Source: Clostridiales bacterium | GTDB taxonomy: Bacteria > Bacillota > Clostridia > Christensenellales > Pumilibacteraceae | Assembly: GCA_029070965.1 (NCBI GenBank) | Contig: JAIEBI010000035.1 | Coordinates: forward strand, 1-43,208 | Length of the DNA stretch: 43,208 nt | Direction: 5' to 3' | Part shown: one piece after another, positions 25,437-31,871 of the stretch | Numbering within the stretch: position 1 is the stretch's first letter | How the letters are laid out: the number at the start of each line of letters is the position of its first letter | Notes under the pieces: model-generated | What the model was told of the DNA's origin: nothing | What the model saw: only the letters and a program-made list of their open reading frames with translations | The model's database searches: none | Translations under genes and position numbers: made by a program

Positions 25437-26153
25437 ATGGCAAGGTGGGATCCGTGGAGAGGGTGCAAAAAATGCAGTGACGGCTGTTTGCATTGCTATA
25501 TTCACAAAGGCGATTTAAAAAGGAATATCAATACCAACGAAATCGTAAGAACAAAAGACTTTGAAAAGCCGATAGAAAAATTAAAAAACGGCGATTATAA
25601 AATGAAGTCGGGACTTGTCTATTTATGCTTTTCTACCGATTTTCTTATTGAGGAAGCGGATGGGTGGCGAAGTGAATGCTGGCAAATGATTAAGCAAAGA
25701 CAGGACTGCACTTTTATGTTCTTGACCAAAAGAATAGACAGGTTTATGAACTGCGTTCCAAACGACTGGGACGACGGATACGACAACGTGGTCGTTTGTT
25801 GCACTGTCGAAAATCAAAAGAACGCCGATTATAAGTTATCGATATTTAAAGACCTGCCGATAAAACACAAATGCATAACCGCACAGCCGTTATTAGAGAA
25901 AATTGACATTGAAAAATATCTCGACGGTATCGACTTGGTTGTGGTAGGCGGCGAATCGGACGTAAACGCAAGGGTGTTTAATTACGACTGGGCTTTGGAT
26001 ATCCGAGAACAGTGTATAAGAAAAAACGTCAGCTTCGAGTTTAGACAATGCGGAACGTATACGATAAAAGACGGAAGACAATTTAAAATCCAAACAAAAG
26101 ACTTGTGCAAGCAAGCGCGGATGGCAAATATAAATTATAAAGGACAGGCTTAA
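25437..26153 (+). CDS. DUF5131 (phage Gp37/Gp68-like) radical-SAM-related protein
   Basis: 238 residues. The N terminus RWDPWRGCKKCSDGCLHCYI (C10, C13, C17, C20) is the hallmark of the DUF5131 family; later blocks are VYLCFSTDFLIEEADGW, FMFLTKRIDRF, VVVCCTVENQKNAD, ITAQPLLEKIDI and VVVGGESDVNARV. The family is found in phages and bacteria, is related to the spore photoproduct lyase/radical SAM fold, and has no settled function. AAGGAG (25422-25427) overlaps the end of the tiny frame upstream, six bases separate them, and the HD gene begins two bases after its stop, so it is part of an operon. Confidence 0.85.
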   Translation: MARWDPWRGCKKCSDGCLHCYIHKGDLKRNINTNEIVRTKDFEKPIEKLKNGDYKMKSGLVYLCFSTDFLIEEADGWRSECWQMIKQRQDCTFMFLTKRIDRFMNCVPNDWDDGYDNVVVCCTVENQKNADYKLSIFKDLPIKHKCITAQPLLEKIDIEKYLDGIDLVVVGGESDVNARVFNYDWALDIREQCIRKNVSFEFRQCGTYTIKDGRQFKIQTKDLCKQARMANINYKGQA

Positions 26154-26155
26154 AC

Positions 26156-26833
26156 ATGAATAAGCAAACGTATATCTTGATAGAAAACTATATGCTCCAA
26201 TGCATGCGCGACGCCGCGCACGACAAGGAGCATATTTACAGGGTATTGTACAATGCGCTTAACATTGCGCAAGCGGAAAGCAACGTAGATTACGACGTGC
26301 TTATCACCGCGTGCCTGCTCCACGATATCGGACGGGACGAGCAGTTCAAAAATCCCAAGCTCGACCACGCCGAGGTGGGCGGGGATAAGGCGTACAAGTT
26401 TTTGACGGACAACGGATTTTCGGCTGAGTTTGCCGAGCGTGTCAAAAGCTGTATCGTTGCGCATCGGTTTAGAAAAAGCCGCCCGCCCCAAAGCATAGAA
26501 GCTAAAATATTGTTCGACGCGGACAAGCTGGACGTGACGGGCGCAATGGGCGTTGCGCGCACCCTTATGTACAAGAGCGGCGTGGGTGAACCGCTGTATT
26601 CGCTGGGCATGGACGGAATGCCGTCAAACGGCGAGTGCGACGAGCAGCCGTCGTTTTTTCAGGAATATAATTTCAAACTGAAAAATCTTTACGACAAGTT
26701 TTTCACCGAAAGAGGCCGACTGCTTGCGGCGGAACGCAAAAATGCCGCAAAAGCGTTTTACGATAGCCTGTACGCCGAAGTGGAAAACGCATATAAAAAC
26801 GGCAAAAAATTACTGAAAGATTTTGTTGATTGA
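26156..26833 (+). CDS. HD-domain phosphohydrolase (YpgQ/YedJ-like)
   Basis: 225 residues. Metal-binding HD motifs are visible: H in DKEHIYRVL (about residue 26), the HD pair in CLLHDIGRDE (about 55-56), VAHRFRK and the distal Asp in FDADKLDVTGAMGVART. These match the YpgQ/YedJ group, which hydrolyses (deoxy)nucleotides or inorganic phosphates; the substrate here is unknown. Length and motif spacing are normal. The start is two bases after the DUF5131 stop with AAAGGAC upstream, so the pair is translationally close. Confidence 0.87.
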   Translation: MNKQTYILIENYMLQCMRDAAHDKEHIYRVLYNALNIAQAESNVDYDVLITACLLHDIGRDEQFKNPKLDHAEVGGDKAYKFLTDNGFSAEFAERVKSCIVAHRFRKSRPPQSIEAKILFDADKLDVTGAMGVARTLMYKSGVGEPLYSLGMDGMPSNGECDEQPSFFQEYNFKLKNLYDKFFTERGRLLAAERKNAAKAFYDSLYAEVENAYKNGKKLLKDFVD

Positions 26834-26861
26834 AAAGAATAGGGCATTAGGGGAAATTATA

Positions 26862-27422
26862 ATGAGCGAAATTATGACGTTTGCCGATAGGCAACAGTTT
26901 CGGGATTGGCTTGGCGAGCATTGCATGTCCGAGGACGGTGTTTGGCTTTTGTTCGGAAAGGGCGACGGACCAAAGACTTTGAAGGCGGAGGAGGCGTTGG
27001 AGGAAGCACTTTGCTTCGGTTGGATTGACGGGCAAATGCAAAGCATAGACGCCAAAACTTATAAAAAGTATTTTTGTAGGCGGCGGGACAACAGCAAGTG
27101 GTCGGAAAAGAATAAGGTGTTGGTAAAAAGCCTTGAAGAGCGCGGACTAATGACCGACTTCGGCAGGCAAAAAATCCAAGAAGCCAAACAAAACGGACAG
27201 TGGGATGCGCAAAAGCCGTCGGCGATTACCGACGAACAGATTGCAAATTTATCCGAGTTGTTAAAAGCGTATGAGCCGGCATATAGCAATTTTCAAGCCA
27301 TGTCGCCGTCGGTGAGGAAAACGTATACGCGCGCATACTTGGACGCCAAAACCGACGCGGGGCGCGAAAAGCGCATTGCATGGGTGGTGGACAGGTTAAA
27401 TAAAAATCTTAAACCCATGTAA
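26862..27422 (+). CDS. YdeI/OmpD-associated family protein
   Basis: 186 residues from ATG 26862 with AGGGGA (26849-26854); an earlier in-frame start at 26823 overlaps the HD gene. It has the family blocks FADRQQFRDWLGEHC, VWLLFGKGDGPKTL, EEALEEALCFGWIDGQ, YKKYFCRRRDNSKWSEKN, MSPSVRKTYTRAYLDAKT and REKRIAWVVDRL. These proteins (also called bacteriocin-protection or OmdA-like) are widespread; the biochemical role is unclear. It lies 28 bp after the HD gene and probably closes the operon. Confidence 0.87.
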   Translation: MSEIMTFADRQQFRDWLGEHCMSEDGVWLLFGKGDGPKTLKAEEALEEALCFGWIDGQMQSIDAKTYKKYFCRRRDNSKWSEKNKVLVKSLEERGLMTDFGRQKIQEAKQNGQWDAQKPSAITDEQIANLSELLKAYEPAYSNFQAMSPSVRKTYTRAYLDAKTDAGREKRIAWVVDRLNKNLKPM

Positions 27423-27526
27423 TTCGGTTTTGTATTGGATTTTATCATATATAAGAATAAATTTTGTCTACTAATTAAAGGTGTGTAATCCATACAAATT
27501 AATCTTTTAAATAATATGAGTTTATA

Positions 27527-28294
27527 ATGAGAAACAAGATTGATATTAATTATAATTTTACACAAGATACTCCGCATTATTGGGAGGGCTTTTGGGATAA
27601 TGATAGTATATTGGGTGGCTCTGGACATGATCCTGATATTGAAAGTAAAACGTTACAAGAGTATCAAAGGTTATTATGGTCTAAACCATTACCTAATGGC
27701 GAAAATATGTTACTTACAAAGGGTTATGGGGCATATTACTTAACTTGGAATAATTATCGGTTTGGTAGTGATAGTATAGTTACAAGTTTTCGCTATCGTA
27801 AATATCGGTATATGCTTGAAAAAGTTGCCCAATCTGTTTCTGATTGGCATAAGTATTTAGAATGTTACATGAAAGATAGTTATACTATAGGTGGGGAAAT
27901 TATTTTTCCGAAAATGATGGGCGGAATTAATCAATCAAGAGGGTGTAATCCGTTTATTAGAGATAGGTGGGATTTAACTATTGAATGTATTAGAAAATAT
28001 TATCTTGGAGAACAAAACCCACTTTCTAATGTTTTAGATAAGAATAAAGATTTTTTCAATCTTTTTGTAGACTTTAAAGGATATATCGATTTCTTTTATT
28101 TGCAAGATTGTGTATCATCTAATTATGGCTCGACTAATTTTTGGTTAGGCAATGGCAATTTTAGTGAAAATCCTTTACCTAAAAGTATTGTCGAATATAA
28201 ACAGTGGATAGCAAACGAATTAGCATTTGTGAGAAGTAGAAACCAAAGAATAAGCGAAGCCTTAAATAGTGGGTTATATAATTACAAACACTAA
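27527..28294 (+). CDS. Uncharacterised cytoplasmic protein (DUF6994-like)
   Basis: 255 residues, rich in Trp and Tyr, no membrane segment. The N-terminal blocks NFTQDTPHYWEGFWDND, GHDPDIESKTLQEYQRLLWS and KPLPNGE match, from memory, an uncharacterised bacterial family annotated as DUF6994, usually found as a single gene in variable regions. Codon use is strongly AT-rich compared with the preceding operon, suggesting recent acquisition. No good ribosome binding site is visible. The function is unknown. Confidence 0.7.
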   Translation: MRNKIDINYNFTQDTPHYWEGFWDNDSILGGSGHDPDIESKTLQEYQRLLWSKPLPNGENMLLTKGYGAYYLTWNNYRFGSDSIVTSFRYRKYRYMLEKVAQSVSDWHKYLECYMKDSYTIGGEIIFPKMMGGINQSRGCNPFIRDRWDLTIECIRKYYLGEQNPLSNVLDKNKDFFNLFVDFKGYIDFFYLQDCVSSNYGSTNFWLGNGNFSENPLPKSIVEYKQWIANELAFVRSRNQRISEALNSGLYNYKH

Positions 28295-28318
28295 ATTTAA
28301 AAATAAAGCAAAAAGGGT

Positions 28319-28347
28319 TTGACAAAGCGAATAAATAATGGTATAAT
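28319..28347 (+). promoter_or_regulatory. Promoter of the tRNA cluster
   Basis: TTGACA (28319-28324), 17-bp spacer, TATAAT (28342-28347), consensus, ending 16 bp before tRNA-Gly. Confidence 0.87.
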
Positions 28348-28363
28348 CACAGTCGAAAAGGAT

Positions 28364-28438
28364 GCGGAAATGGCTCAATGGTAGAGCAGTAGCTTCCCAA
28401 GCTGAAGGTTGCGGGTTCGATTCCCGTTTTCCGCTCCA
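28364..28438 (+). tRNA. tRNA-Gly(CCC)
   Basis: 75 nt including an encoded CCA. Acceptor GCGGAAA/TTTCCGC, D-arm GCTCAATGGTAGAGC, anticodon loop TTCCCAA (anticodon CCC at 28396-28398), T-arm GCGGGTTCGATTCCCGT. It reads GGG codons. The outermost anticodon-stem pair is mismatched (G-A), the rest is regular. Confidence 0.95.
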
Positions 28439-28473
28439 ACGGAAACGGCTCTGAACCTGCCGTCATCCGTTGT

Positions 28474-28549
28474 CGAGGTGTAGCGCAGTTGGTAGCGCGC
28501 ATGGTTAGGGACCATGAGGCCGCGAGTTCGAGTCTCGCCACTTCGACCA
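28474..28549 (+). tRNA. tRNA-Pro(AGG)
   Basis: 76 nt including CCA. Acceptor CGAGGTG/CACTTCG, D-arm GCGCAGTTGGTAGCGC, anticodon arm CATGG-TTAGGGA-CCATG (anticodon AGG at 28507-28509), T-arm CGCGAGTTCGAGTCTCG. The body is a standard bacterial tRNA-Pro. The first anticodon base A is unusual in bacteria, where TGG and GGG are common; it would be expected to be deaminated to inosine by TadA. Confidence 0.93.
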
Positions 28550-28559
28550 TATTAATACC

Positions 28560-28586
28560 AAACGACAAGCTCCGCGCTTGTCGTTT
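28560..28586 (+). other. Perfect hairpin between tRNA-Pro and tRNA-Ser
   Basis: AAACGACAAGC and GCTTGTCGTTT form an 11-bp perfect stem with loop TCCGC. No T-run follows, so it is more likely a processing or spacer structure in the tRNA precursor than a terminator. Confidence 0.7.
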
Positions 28587-28593
28587 GAACTGT

Positions 28594-28682
28594 GGAGCGG
28601 TATCGAAGTGGTCATAACGGGCCTGACTCGAAATCAGGTAGCCGGCAACGGCTCGTGGGTTCGAATCCCACCCGCTCCGCCA
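28594..28682 (+). tRNA. tRNA-Ser(CGA)
   Basis: 89 nt including CCA. Acceptor GGAGCGG/CCGCTCC, discriminator G, anticodon arm CCTGA-CTCGAAA-TCAGG (anticodon CGA at 28629-28631), long variable arm around AGCCGGCAACGGCT, T-arm GTGGGTTCGAATCCCAC. It reads UCG codons. Confidence 0.95.
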
Positions 28683-28683
28683 A

Positions 28684-28821
28684 TCGTCGTCGTATTTGCT
28701 CCCGTCAATAATCTCAATAGACTTTATTGACGGGGATGCGATAATAACAGTTCGAATAGACGAAAAACCGCCGGCGTATCTAACGCAAAAGCGTGACGAG
28801 CACGGCAATTATACCAAATAG
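28684..28821 (+). pseudogene. Coding remnant directly downstream of tRNA-Ser
   Basis: An open frame of 45 codons runs from the 3' end of tRNA-Ser(CGA) to TAG 28819-28821, with natural-looking protein sequence (ISIDFIDGDAIITVRIDEK, later KRDEHGNYTK) and GC-rich codons, but no start or ribosome binding site. It looks like the C terminus of a lost gene, a common sight next to tRNA integration sites. The family is not recognised. Confidence 0.4.
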
Positions 28822-28825
28822 CATA

Positions 28826-28858
28826 AAAGGCACTTGCGAACAATCTCGAAGTGCCTTT
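28826..28858 (+). terminator. Terminator of the tRNA cluster
   Basis: AAAGGCACTT (28826-28835) and AAGTGCCTTT (28849-28858), perfect 10-bp stem, followed by ATTCTTT. Confidence 0.82.
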
Positions 28859-28867
28859 ATTCTTTAC

Positions 28868-28896
28868 TTGAAAAAACTTATATACTATGTTATAAT
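28868..28896 (+). promoter_or_regulatory. Promoter of a candidate small RNA
   Basis: TTGAAA (28868-28873), 17-bp spacer, TATAAT (28891-28896); predicted start near 28903. Confidence 0.72.
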
Positions 28897-28902
28897 ATTT
28901 CT

Positions 28903-28983
28903 ACGATAAACAATAATTTAACGTAGAACAACTATGAAAATAGAGGAACTGAAAGCCGTTACATGATGTAGCGGCTTTTTTAT
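28903..28983 (+). ncRNA. Candidate ~80-nt small RNA
   Basis: A self-contained unit: promoter at 28868-28896 and a strong terminator AAAGCCG...CGGCTTT with inner TACAT/ATGTA (28952-28978) and six T. A 5' hairpin CTACG/CGTAG (28901-28926) precedes it. A 10-codon frame (MKIEELKAVT, 28934-28966) runs into the terminator but lacks a ribosome binding site. No known family is recognised. Confidence 0.55.
28952..28983 (+). terminator. Terminator of the candidate small RNA
   Basis: AAAGCCG-T-TACAT-G-ATGTA-G-CGGCTTT followed by a T-run; 12 base pairs in two helices. Confidence 0.88.
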
Positions 28984-29001
28984 TTCTAGCGTTGATAATT
29001 C

Positions 29002-29030
29002 TTGATATTCTTGATAAAAAGTGCTATAAT
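29002..29030 (+). promoter_or_regulatory. Promoter of the structured RNA
   Basis: TTGATA (29002-29007), 17-bp spacer, TATAAT (29025-29030). The expected start, seven bases on, is G29037, exactly the first base of the basal helix of the RNA. Confidence 0.72.
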
Positions 29031-29036
29031 AATTAT

Positions 29037-29352
29037 GCGAATCCATAATGACACCCTTTAACCCCCTTAACAACAAGGGGTAGGATTGTATTATTTTTTG
29101 GAAAGTAGTTCAAAATCGGTAGTAATACTGTTCAAAACTACTTTCTACGGAAAAAGGGTTTATGGATTCGCACTCTGGAACGGTATTCTACTTTACGGGT
29201 GAGCCGACAAAAGAGAACAAATAAAGAAAAGCCGCTTTAGCGGTAGGTTTGAGAAAGTAATGCGGTTGGCTGACTTTTCGACGAGCCTATAGGCTCAGCA
29301 GGTAATATGCCCTAAGGGGCAAGTGCAAACCACCGGCTAAGCCGGTGGTTTT
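29037..29352 (+). ncRNA. Candidate structured non-coding RNA (~316 nt), family unknown
   Basis: No protein frame fits this stretch, but helices are abundant. Basal helix: GCGAATCCATAA (29037-29048) with TTATGGATTCGC (29160-29171), 12 bp perfect, continued inward by ACCCTTT (29053-29059) with AAAGGGT (29153-29159). Enclosed hairpins: CCCCTT-AACAAC-AAGGGG (29063-29080) and GAAAGTAGTT (29101-29110) with AACTACTTTC (29136-29145). The 3' domain has CCGC/GCGG (29232-29243), GAGCCT-AT-AGGCTC (29283-29296), GCCC/GGGC (29309-29320) and the terminator stem. The unit has its own promoter. It does not match what I know of RNase P, tmRNA, SRP or 6S RNA. The terminal hairpin resembles ends of IS200/IS605-type elements and their omega-RNAs, a possible alternative; no transposase or nuclease gene is adjacent. 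Confidence 0.6.
29327..29352 (+). terminator. Terminator of the structured RNA
   Basis: AAACCACCGGC (29327-29337), loop TAA, GCCGGTGGTTT (29341-29351), perfect 11-bp stem with a short T-run. Confidence 0.82.
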
Positions 29353-29406
29353 AAATGTAAATAAAGACGGGATTTAAACCCTGATAAACAAAACAACTTA
29401 AATGCG

Positions 29407-29435
29407 TAGACATGCGGCAAAAAATTTGTTATAAT
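29407..29435 (+). promoter_or_regulatory. Promoter of the LysR gene
   Basis: TAGACA (29407-29412), 17-bp spacer, TATAAT (29430-29435). Confidence 0.7.
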
Positions 29436-29453
29436 TGCAACGGAGGAATCTGA

Positions 29454-30377
29454 ATGAATATCTTGCACATGAAATACGCCGTAGAGGTTGCGAAATTCGG
29501 GTCTATAAACAGGGCGGCGGATGCGTTGTACGTGGCGCAGCCCAGCTTAAGCCGTTCTATCAAAGAACTCGAGACCGAATTGGGAATAGTCATTTTCGAC
29601 CGCTCGGCAAAGGGAATGAACTTAACTCCCGAGGGCGAGGAGTTTATAGGCTACGCAACTAACGTGCTCAGCCAAATACACGATATCGAAAGAATGTATC
29701 AAGGAAAATTGCCGCGCAAAAAGAGGTTTTCTATATCGGTGCCGCGAGCAAGCTACATATCCGACGCGTTTACAAGGTTTTGTTCTAAGCTGGGCGACGA
29801 GCCTATGGAGATTTTTTATAAAGAGACCAACGCGTACCGAGCGATACAAAACATAATAAACTCCGATTACAAGCTGGGAATTATTCGCTACGCCGCCCAC
29901 TTCGATCAATACTTTAAAGCGTCGCTTGAAGAAAAAGAGCTTTTACACGAGCTTATTTCGGAGTTCGTTTACGTTCTTGTAATGCACAAAGAAAGCCCGC
30001 TTGCTTCTAAACGAGAAATACATTTTAACGACCTGACCGACTTAATAGAAATTGCGCACGGTGATCCGTTTGTTCCGTCGCTGTCTACGGCGCGCGTGCG
30101 TAAAGAAGAGCTGCCCGACAACATCAGCCGCCGAATATTCGTGTTCGAGCGGGGGAGTCAGTTCGACTTATTATCCAGCAATAAAAACACGTTTATGTGG
30201 GTGTCGCCGCTACCTACGTATTTACTCGAGCGGTACGGGCTTATACAGGCGCCTTGCGCAGACAACAACAAGGTTTACAAAGACGTGCTCATACGTAAAA
30301 AGAATTACGTTTTATCCGAGTTCGACAAGCGGTTCATAGACGAGATAGCCGTATCTAAGAAAGATAGCCGTATCTAA
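29454..30377 (+). CDS. LysR-family transcriptional regulator
   Basis: 307 residues. The N-terminal winged HTH (1-62) shows MKYAVEVAKFGSINRAADAL, YVAQPSLSRSIKELETELGI and FDRSAKGMNLTPEGEEF; the periplasmic-binding-protein-like effector domain runs from about 90 to 295. GGAGG at 29442-29446 fixes the start. It is co-oriented with the redox cluster and probably activates it through the palindrome at 30435-30452. A 19-bp tandem duplication at the very end (30344-30381) shifts the frame, so the last residues are DSRI instead of a predicted MYLQYGRQ ending. The effector ligand is unknown. Confidence 0.93.
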   Translation: MNILHMKYAVEVAKFGSINRAADALYVAQPSLSRSIKELETELGIVIFDRSAKGMNLTPEGEEFIGYATNVLSQIHDIERMYQGKLPRKKRFSISVPRASYISDAFTRFCSKLGDEPMEIFYKETNAYRAIQNIINSDYKLGIIRYAAHFDQYFKASLEEKELLHELISEFVYVLVMHKESPLASKREIHFNDLTDLIEIAHGDPFVPSLSTARVRKEELPDNISRRIFVFERGSQFDLLSSNKNTFMWVSPLPTYLLERYGLIQAPCADNNKVYKDVLIRKKNYVLSEFDKRFIDEIAVSKKDSRI

Positions 30378-30381
30378 GAAA
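30344..30381 (+). repeat. 19-bp tandem duplication at the lysR 3' end
   Basis: GATAGCCGTATCTAAGAAA at 30344-30362 is repeated exactly at 30363-30381. Nineteen is not a multiple of three, so the second copy is read in another frame and creates the present stop codon. Confidence 0.95.
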
Positions 30382-30434
30382 ATGTATTTACAGTACGGTA
30401 GGCAATAGGGCGGGACAACGGTTTTATATAAGGC

Positions 30435-30501
30435 TATATCACAATTGATATACGGGTATGCAATTTTGGTAATTCCGTTTTTTATACCGATATGCTATAA
30501 T
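30435..30501 (+). promoter_or_regulatory. Candidate LysR operator and extended -10 promoter of the redox cluster
   Basis: TATATC-ACAATT-GATATA (30435-30452) is a perfect inverted repeat of the T-N11-A kind. An extended -10, TGC-TATAAT (30493-30501), lies downstream without a good -35, as expected for an activator-dependent promoter. The palindrome centre is near -64 from the predicted start, the classic LysR recognition position. Confidence 0.65.
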
Positions 30502-30534
30502 AAGATACAAAATAAATAAAGGAGACTTTATATT

Positions 30535-31758
30535 ATGGCACGTTTTACACTTCCCCGTGATATATATCACGGCAAAGGCGCACTCGAGGCGCTTAAAACC
30601 TTTAAGGGCAAAAAGGCAATGATCTGCGTTGGCGGCGGATCGATGAAGAAGTTCGGCTTCCTCGACAAAGCGGTAGCTTATTTGAAAGAAGCGGGAATGG
30701 CAGTGGAGATTTTCGACGGCATCGAGCCTGATCCTTCGGTAGAGACCGTTATGCGCGGTGCGGACGCAATGCTCAAATTCAAGCCCGATTGGATCGTAGC
30801 AATCGGCGGCGGATCTCCCATAGACGCGGCAAAAGCAATGTGGATCAAATACGAGTATCCCCAATGCACTTTTGAAGATATGTGCAAAATATTCGGTATT
30901 CCCGAGCTACGCAAGAAGGCTAAGTTCTGTGCTGTATCGTCCACCTCGGGTACGGCAACCGAAGTTACCGCGTTTTCTATAATAACCGATTACAGCAAGG
31001 GTATCAAATACCCGATTGCCGACTTCGAGATTACGCCCGACGTTGCCATCGTAGATCCCGAACTTGCGGAAACCATGCCGCAAAAACTCGTTGCCCACAC
31101 CGGTATGGACGCTATGACCCATGCAGTGGAAGCATACGTTTCGACGGCGAACTGTGATTACACCGATCCTCTTGCTATCCATGCAATCGAGATGATCATG
31201 AACACGCTTGTTAAATCGTACAACGGCGATATGGCGGCAAGAGACGCTATGCACAACGCGCAGTGCCTTGCCGGTATGGCTTTCTCCAACGCATTGTTGG
31301 GTATCGTTCACTCCATGGCGCATAAGACGGGCGCGGCGTTCGCCGATTACGGTGCACACATTATTCACGGCGCCGCAAACGCCATGTACTTGCCCAAGGT
31401 TATCGCGTTCAACGCAAAAGACCCTACGGCGAAAAAGCGCTACGGCGTAATCGTCGACTACATGGGCATTGCCGATAAGAAGGCAAGCGACGACGAGAAG
31501 GTAAAGGCGCTCATTGCGTACTTGCGCAAGATGAACGACGACCTCAAGATTCCGCACTGCATCAAAAACTACGGCGCGGACAGCTATCCGACCGACAACG
31601 GATTCGTACCCGAGAACGTGTTCTTAGAGAGATTGCACGACATTGCGGTCAACGCTATCGCCGACGCATGCACGGGCTCCAATCCTCGTCAACCGTCCGT
31701 AGAGGAAATGGAAAAACTGCTCAAGTGCTGCTACTACGATACCGAAGTTGATTTCTAA
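30535..31758 (+). CDS. Iron-containing alcohol dehydrogenase (aldehyde/ketone reductase, NADPH-type)
   Basis: 407 residues, slightly longer than the usual 380-390. Group III alcohol dehydrogenase: the cofactor loop VGGGSMKKFGFLD resembles that of NADPH-dependent YqhD (GGGSVKK), with GIEPDPSVETV next; IVAIGGGSPIDAAKAMW and AVSSTSGTATEVTAFSII follow. Metal ligands by position are Asp192, His196 (GMDAMTHAVEAY), His263 (SMAHKTGAAF) and His278 (HIIHGAANAMY). Such enzymes interconvert alcohols and aldehydes or ketones in the cytoplasm. AAAGGAG (30518-30524) precedes the ATG. It is first in the LysR-linked cluster. A hairpin at 31816-31852 separates it from the SDR genes. The physiological substrate is unknown. 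Confidence 0.92.
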   Translation: MARFTLPRDIYHGKGALEALKTFKGKKAMICVGGGSMKKFGFLDKAVAYLKEAGMAVEIFDGIEPDPSVETVMRGADAMLKFKPDWIVAIGGGSPIDAAKAMWIKYEYPQCTFEDMCKIFGIPELRKKAKFCAVSSTSGTATEVTAFSIITDYSKGIKYPIADFEITPDVAIVDPELAETMPQKLVAHTGMDAMTHAVEAYVSTANCDYTDPLAIHAIEMIMNTLVKSYNGDMAARDAMHNAQCLAGMAFSNALLGIVHSMAHKTGAAFADYGAHIIHGAANAMYLPKVIAFNAKDPTAKKRYGVIVDYMGIADKKASDDEKVKALIAYLRKMNDDLKIPHCIKNYGADSYPTDNGFVPENVFLERLHDIAVNAIADACTGSNPRQPSVEEMEKLLKCCYYDTEVDF

Positions 31759-31815
31759 TTCTACATACACTTTATAGATAGCTTTTGGTAGACTTAATTT
31801 TTATATTCGTTTGCT

Positions 31816-31852
31816 AATAAAGAATTAGTCACGGCGTGGCTGATTCTTTATT
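31816..31852 (+). other. 17-bp hairpin between the alcohol dehydrogenase and SDR genes
   Basis: AATAAAGAATTAGTCAC (31816-31832), loop GGC, GTGGCTGATTCTTTATT (31836-31852): 17 pairs, two of them G.U. No T-run follows, and it ends seven bases before the next ribosome binding site. It may act as an attenuator, a partial terminator or an mRNA processing/stability element that sets different levels for the genes on either side. Confidence 0.75.
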
Positions 31853-31871
31853 GGTTTATAAGGAGATAAAT

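Noticed and set aside
28347-28808. A 153-codon minus-strand frame across the three tRNA genes
   Set aside because: It is antisense to tRNA-Gly, tRNA-Pro and tRNA-Ser; its DSNPR-like and RLELAAS-like phrases are the well-known artefact of translating tRNA genes backwards.
29037-29352. tmRNA, RNase P RNA, SRP RNA or 6S RNA
   Set aside because: The 5' end pairs with the middle (29160-29171) rather than with the 3' end, no tRNA-like end or tag frame is present, and the conserved cores of RNase P and SRP RNA are missing.
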